Below, in pieces: positions 38,670 through 42,337 of a stretch of 42,337 nt of DNA. The translations under genes were made by a program, and so were the position numbers. The notes beneath the pieces are model-generated. The model worked only from the letters and a program-made list of their open reading frames with translations, made no database searches and had not been told where the DNA came from. How positions within the stretch are numbered: position 1 is the stretch's first letter; the number at the start of each line of letters is the position of its first letter. The stretch is from NCBI GenBank assembly GCA_044225415.1, contig JBGAIO010000010.1, positions 1 to 42,337 of the forward strand, written 5' to 3'. This DNA comes from JALORV01 sp044225415 (GTDB lineage Bacteria; Pseudomonadota; Gammaproteobacteria; Burkholderiales; Burkholderiaceae_F).

Positions 38670-39220
38670 TTAATTAAGGTCCTTGTCCTTCCACACTTTC
38701 GTGCCTGCCGCCGCGACGCCTGCCTGCAGGCCTGTCTTGGTCAGCGTGTACATCTGCCCGCCCGTGAAGGCGCCGGCCGATGCATTGGCCGCCTGCTTGC
38801 CGGTGCCGGCACCTGCGGCCGCGGAGGCCGACGCGTCCCAGCCCTTGTCGATGAACTGCTGCAGTTCGGCCGCCGACTTGAAGATGAACAGGTAGCGGGT
38901 CTCGGAGGCGCCGATCTGGGCACCCGCGCTGGCCTGCGCCAGTTCCATGTACGTGGTCTTCTTCGTGGCCTTGTCGTGCGCGATGCACTTGCCGCCCGCG
39001 CCACCGACCAGGAAGCTCAGGCCGTAGGTGGTGAACACCGCATAGCCCGGCGCCGCCTCGACCATGCCCTTGAGCTTCGGGTCGGACTTGTAGAAGTCGG
39101 CGAGCGCGCTCTCGGCGCCCTTGCGCACTTCAGCCTGCTTGGCGGCGTCGGCGGCGATGGCGGGGGCGAGTCCAATGAAGAACGCTGCGGCGGCAGCGGC
39201 GATTTTCGGGAGAAGTTCAT
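38670..39220 (-). CDS. SYLF-domain (YSC84-like) exported protein, apparent one-base deletion near the start
   Basis: The body reads KQAEVRKGAESALADFYKSD, PKLKGMVEAAPGYAVFTTYG, LSFLVGGAGGKCIAHDKATK, TYMELAQASAGAQIGASETR, YLFIFKSAAELQQFIDKGWD and ends MYTLTKTGLQAGVAAAGTKV-WKDKDLN. This is the SYLF/Ysc84 lipid-binding domain found in exported betaproteobacterial proteins. AAGGAG and the ATG at 39220 give MNFSRK but then leave the frame; a fifth A in the AAAA run at 39203-39206 (minus strand) would give MNFSRKIAAAAAAFFIGLAP, a perfect signal peptide joined to AIAADAAKQ. So one base is probably missing. Terminator at 38629. Confidence 0.85.
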
Positions 39221-39530
39221 GGATGCTCCTTATTGTGTGATGGGACCAGCAGAGCGAAAACAAGCGGCATGCCGATCGGATCGGTGGCCCTGCGGGCTTC
39301 GCGCAACGACAGCCGCACGATGGTACTCCGCAGCGGTTTGACAGTCTCCTGCCCGGCCACTAGCCTTCCCTTCCGCGCCGATTTGCCGACTCGCTTGTGG
39401 GCGCAGGAAGTGGCTGATGCCGCTTCTCGACCCGCGAAGGGTCCGCCGCCGAAATGCCGGTGGCTTCCTGTACCCGAGTCGGCCTGCGCTGCTCGGGTTT
39501 TGTTGCCATGACATCCACGGGAGACCTTCG
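39221..39530 (+). promoter_or_regulatory. Divergent promoter region and structured metX leader
   Basis: No gene is supported in these 310 bases. A sigma-70 promoter for metX is likely: TTGACA at 39338-39343, 17 bases, TAGCCT at 39361-39366. The predicted leader of about 158 bases holds three hairpins: GACCC-GCGAA-GGGTC (39429-39443), CCGCCG with CGGTGG around 39446-39462, and ACCCGAG (39472-39478) with CTCGGGT (39492-39498) followed by TTTGTT. The last looks like a weak intrinsic terminator. I do not recognise a named riboswitch. Confidence 0.5.
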
Positions 39531-40678
39531 TTGACAGAGCGCCCGCGCTCGGTGGGCATCGTCGCGCTACAGGTACCCTGCGCTTCGACGAGCCGCTGGC
39601 GCTGACCAGCGGCGCCACCGTCTCCGGCTACGAACTGGTCATCGAGACCTACGGCCGGCTCAATGCCGACCGCAGCAACGCGGTGCTGATCTGCCACGCG
39701 CTCAACGCATCGCATCACGTCGCCGGCGTGACCGCCGACGCCCCCGACAACGTCGGCTGGTGGGACAACATGGTCGGGCCTGGCAAGCCGGTCGACACCG
39801 ACCGTTTCTTCGTCGTCGGCGTCAACAACCTGGGCTCGTGCTTTGGTTCCACCGGCCCGATGTCGATCGATCCGGCGAGCGGCACGCATTACGGCGCGCG
39901 CTTTCCGGTGGTGACGGTGGAAGACTGGGTGCACGCGCAGGCGCGGGTCGCCGATCGCCTCGGCATCGAGCGCTGGGCGGCCGTCATGGGGGGCTCGCTC
40001 GGCGGCATGCAGGCGCTGTCGTGGGCTATCCAGTATCCGCAGCGGCTGCGCCACTGCGTCGCGATCGCGTCCGCGCCGAAGCTGTCGGCGCAGAACATCG
40101 CGTTCAACGAGGTCGCGCGCACGGCGATCCGCTCGGACCCGGACTTCCACGGCGGCGACTACTACGCGCAGCGCGTCGTGCCGCGCCGCGGCCTGCGCGT
40201 CGCCCGCATGATCGGCCACATCACGTACCTGTCGGGCGAGGACATGGCCGAGAAGTTCGGCCGCGCGATGCGCGCCGGCGACTACCAGTTCCACTACGAC
40301 GTCGAGTTCGAAGTCGAGAGCTACCTGCGCTACCAGGGCGACAAGTTCAGCGACTACTTCGACGCCAACACCTACCTGCTGATCACGCGCGCGCTCGACT
40401 ATTTCGATCCCGCGCGCCATACCGGCGGCAACCTCGTGCAGGCGCTGGCGCCGGCGGCGGCGAAATTCCTGCTGGTGAGCTTCACCACCGACTGGCGCTT
40501 CCCGCCCGAGCGTTCGCGCGAGATCGTCGAGGCGCTGGTCGACAACCAGCGCGACGTCGCCTATGCCGAGATCGACGCGCCGCACGGCCACGACGCGTTC
40601 CTGCTCGAGGATGCGCGCTACCACCGCGTGGTGCGGGCGTACTTCGAGAACGTCGCCAGCGAGGGCAAGCCGGCATGA
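39531..40678 (+). CDS. metX: Homoserine O-acyltransferase MetX, apparent one-base deletion near the start
   Basis: TTG at 39531 with GGGAG seven bases upstream gives MTERPRSVGIVALQ, the usual family opening; then the frame shifts, and GTLRFDEPLALTSGATVSGY continues one frame over. One extra G in CAGGTACC (about 39574) would join them. The body is an intact alpha/beta hydrolase: RSNAVLICHALNASHHVAGV, WDNMVGPGKPVDTDRFFVVG, nucleophile Ser in AAVMGGSLGGMQALSWAIQY, catalytic Asp in SFTTDWRFPPE and His in APHGHDAFLLED. MetX acylates homoserine (acetyl or succinyl), the committed step of methionine synthesis. It overlaps metW by four bases. The first in-frame methionine-like codon of the body is the GTG at 39683, too late to be natural. 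Confidence 0.88.
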
Positions 40679-41259
40679 CTCTGCGCACCGACCTTGCGCA
40701 GATCGCCGACTGGGTCGCGCCCGGCAGCCGCGTGCTCGACCTGGGCTGCGGAGACGGTTCGCTGCTCGCCCACCTGCGCGACGCGCGTTCATGCCGCGGT
40801 TACGGCGTCGACATCGCCGACGACAATGTCGCGCTGTGCGTCAAGCAGGGGCTGAACGTCATCCAGCAGAACCTGGACGCCGGGCTGCGGCTGTTCTCCG
40901 ACGACATGTTCGACACGGTGGTGCTGTCGCAGACGCTGCAGGCGATGCACGACGCCGAGAGCATCCTGCGCGAGATGGCGCGCGTGGCGCGGCAGGGCGT
41001 GGTCAGTTTCCCGAACTTCGGGCACTGGCGGCACGTCGCGTCGCTGCTCGCCGGGCGCATGCCGGTGTCGAAGACGATTCCGTACCAGTGGTACGACACG
41101 CCGAACATCCACCTGTGCACGCTGAAGGACTTCGAGATCCTGGCCGCGCGCGTGGGCCTGACGATCACGGGCCGCGCCGTGCTCGCCGACGGGCAGCCGG
41201 TCGAGCTGCTGCCGTCGCTGCGCGCCACGCTGGCGATCTATCGTTTCGAGGCGCGCTGA
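40675..41259 (+). CDS. metW: MetW, methyltransferase-fold partner of MetX
   Basis: 194 aa; the ATG overlaps the metX stop (ATGA). MTLRTDLAQIADWVAPGSRV, SAM-binding motif VLDLGCGDGSLLAHLRD, YGVDIADDNVALCVKQGLNV, FDTVVLSQTLQAMHDAESIL, and SFPNFGHWRHVASLLAGRMP, IPYQWYDTPNIHLCTLKDFE are signatures of MetW. It is known to act with MetX in homoserine acylation. Coupling to metX is conserved. Confidence 0.96.
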   Translation: MTLRTDLAQIADWVAPGSRVLDLGCGDGSLLAHLRDARSCRGYGVDIADDNVALCVKQGLNVIQQNLDAGLRLFSDDMFDTVVLSQTLQAMHDAESILREMARVARQGVVSFPNFGHWRHVASLLAGRMPVSKTIPYQWYDTPNIHLCTLKDFEILAARVGLTITGRAVLADGQPVELLPSLRATLAIYRFEAR

Positions 41260-41275
41260 TACCGGGAGAGCCGCG

Positions 41276-41788
41276 ATGAGCCAGGGCCTGCGTGACCAGC
41301 TGATCCGCAACTTCAACGACATCGAACTGAAGTCCGCCGAGCCGCGCGAGCTCTACGCCGGAGGTCGCTTCGGATCGGTGGCAGGCCCGCGCGCCGGCAC
41401 GGTCGCGCGCAAGCTGGGCGCCGGCATCGACATCGTGCCGCCGGGCCAGCGCGCCTGCCCCTATCACTTCCACTATGCGCAGGAAGAGATGTTCGTCGTC
41501 ATCGAGGGCGAGGGCACGCTGCGCGTGGCCGGCGAGATGATCCCGATCCGCGCCGGCGACGTCATCACCATCCCGCCGGGGCCCGAGTATCCGCATCACA
41601 TCCTGAACACGTCGGATGCGCCGCTGAAGTACCTGTCGATCAGCACGATGGAAACGCCCGAAGTCTGCGAATACCCGGATTCGGGCAAGTACCTGACCGA
41701 TGTCGGTCGTGTGGGCGGGCCGCTGGTCGGCGATGGCCGCATGCACCGGCCCGACAGCGACCTCGGCTACTGGGACGGCGAGCCCTGA
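41276..41788 (+). CDS. Cupin-domain protein
   Basis: 170 aa, 16 bases after metW with GGGAGA upstream. N-terminal NFNDIELKSAEPRELYAGGR; cupin motif 1 in CPYHFHYAQEEMFVVIEGEG (His-His-Glu metal ligands) and motif 2 in PPGPEYPHHILNTSDAPLKY. The conserved tail GDGRMHRPDSDLGYWDGEP is seen in a common uncharacterised family of small cupins. Probably metal-binding and cytosolic; the substrate is unknown. Its 3' end overlaps ampG by 22 bases on the opposite strand. Confidence 0.88.
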   Translation: MSQGLRDQLIRNFNDIELKSAEPRELYAGGRFGSVAGPRAGTVARKLGAGIDIVPPGQRACPYHFHYAQEEMFVVIEGEGTLRVAGEMIPIRAGDVITIPPGPEYPHHILNTSDAPLKYLSISTMETPEVCEYPDSGKYLTDVGRVGGPLVGDGRMHRPDSDLGYWDGEP

Positions 41789-42337
41789 GCCGTCGGCGGC
41801 GCCGGTTGCGCATCCTGCGGCCGCAGGCGCCCCGCGAGCCACACCAGCAGCAGCACCGGGATTCCCAGTACCGCCGTCGCGATGAAGAACGTCGCATAGC
41901 CGTTGGCGTCGACGAAGGCGCCGGAAAATCCCGCCACGAACTTCGGCAGCAGCAGCATCACCGATGAGAAGAGCGCGTACTGCGTGGCCGAGTACGCGAC
42001 GTTGGTGAGCCCCGACAGATACGCGATGAAGGCGGCCGACGCGATGCCGGCCGACAGGTTGTCGGCGGACACCACGAAGATCAGCCCCGTCAGGTCGTGG
42101 CCGCGCGTGGCCAGCCACGCGAACAGCAGGTTCGACAGCGCCGACAGCACGGCGCCGAGCATCAGGATCCTCATCACGCCGAAGCGCAGCGCCAGCGCGC
42201 CGCCGATGAAGGCGCCCGCCAGCGTCATCACCACGCCGTAGAACTTCGACACGGCCGCCACCTCTTCCTTGGTGAACCCCATGTCGACGTAGAACGGATT
42301 GGCCATGATGCCCATGACCACGTCCGATATGCGATAG
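41767..42337 (-). CDS. ampG: AmpG-family muropeptide/MFS permease, C-terminal part (runs off the window)
   Basis: The last 190 codons of a minus-strand gene whose start lies beyond the window. It enters as YRISDVVMGIMANPFYVDMG and continues FTKEEVAAVSKFYGVVMTLA, GAFIGGALALRFGVMRILML, FVVSADNLSAGIASAAFIAY, LSGLTNVAYSATQYALFSSV, LLPKFVAGFSGAFVDANGYA. These are AmpG marks (MFS fold, six visible membrane segments). AmpG brings anhydro-muropeptides into the cytoplasm for wall recycling and beta-lactamase induction. The tail is Pro/Gln-rich and short. Convergent with the cupin gene, next to metX-metW as in many betaproteobacteria. Confidence 0.9.
   Translation of the reverse strand, partial: YRISDVVMGIMANPFYVDMGFTKEEVAAVSKFYGVVMTLAGAFIGGALALRFGVMRILMLGAVLSALSNLLFAWLATRGHDLTGLIFVVSADNLSAGIASAAFIAYLSGLTNVAYSATQYALFSSVMLLLPKFVAGFSGAFVDANGYATFFIATAVLGIPVLLLVWLAGRLRPQDAQPAPPTAQGSPSQ

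Noticed and set aside
39367..39530. Naming the metX leader a SAM-I or SAM-II riboswitch
   Set aside because: I could not match the conserved core of either class by eye; only hairpins and a T-run are seen.
1..42337. tRNA, rRNA, CRISPR arrays, insertion sequences
   Set aside because: No cloverleaf-like TTCGA/CCA pattern, no regularly spaced repeats and no transposase frame were seen on either strand.

Overview
The window is a GC-rich chromosomal segment with strong G/C bias at third codon positions. Its gene families and gene order point to a betaproteobacterium, probably Burkholderiales or a close relative: comM-ubiK-porin-glnK-amtB, gshA(TIGR02049 type)-gshB-EIIA-HPr-EI, and metX-metW-cupin-ampG. 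No rRNA, tRNA, CRISPR array, integrase or transposase was seen.

Layout. (1) 1-5037: end of comM, a membrane-anchored Mrr-like protein, ubiK, then a nitrogen-control operon (TorF-type porin, glnK, amtB) behind a textbook sigma-54 promoter and closed by a strong terminator. (2) 5.1-16 kb: assorted accessory and household genes: AI-2E-type permease, SRPBCC protein, a 53-aa membrane protein, a BCS1-like AAA ATPase, TerB-like protein, folE, Cu/Zn sodC, a PLP serine/threonine dehydratase, a thiosulfate-uptake group (YeeE, a small protein, periplasmic rhodanese), and an aldo/keto reductase. (3) 16.2-30.4 kb: a tightly overlapping minus-strand operon that reads as a reduced F-like type IV secretion/pilus machine: a GspE/PilT-family ATPase, then TraA-, L-, E-, K-, B-, V- and C-like proteins, two unknown envelope proteins, TraF-, TraH- and TraG(N)-like proteins and two small membrane proteins. 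No relaxase, coupling protein, TraU, TraW, TrbC or TraN is present in the window. (4) 30.5-36.8 kb: a protein of unknown function, then gshA, gshB and the PTS genes EIIA, HPr and EI in one overlapping run. (5) 36.7-39.2 kb: three unknown lipoproteins and a SYLF-domain protein. (6) 39.5-42.3 kb: metX, metW, a cupin protein and the 3' part of ampG.

The main candidate for a new system is the T4SS-like operon. It keeps the F-plasmid order A-L-E-K-B-V-C-F-H-G, starts with an ATPase of a type F systems do not use, and carries none of the DNA-processing genes. As remembered from Burkholderiales genomes, amtB is often followed directly by gshA, so the 26.7 kb between them here looks like an accessory block set into a conserved neighbourhood.

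Caution on sequence quality: three neighbouring genes (PEGA-like lipoprotein, SYLF protein, metX) each appear to need a one-base correction near the N-terminus, all between 38.4 and 39.6 kb. All protein family calls are from reading the translations by eye; no database search was run.
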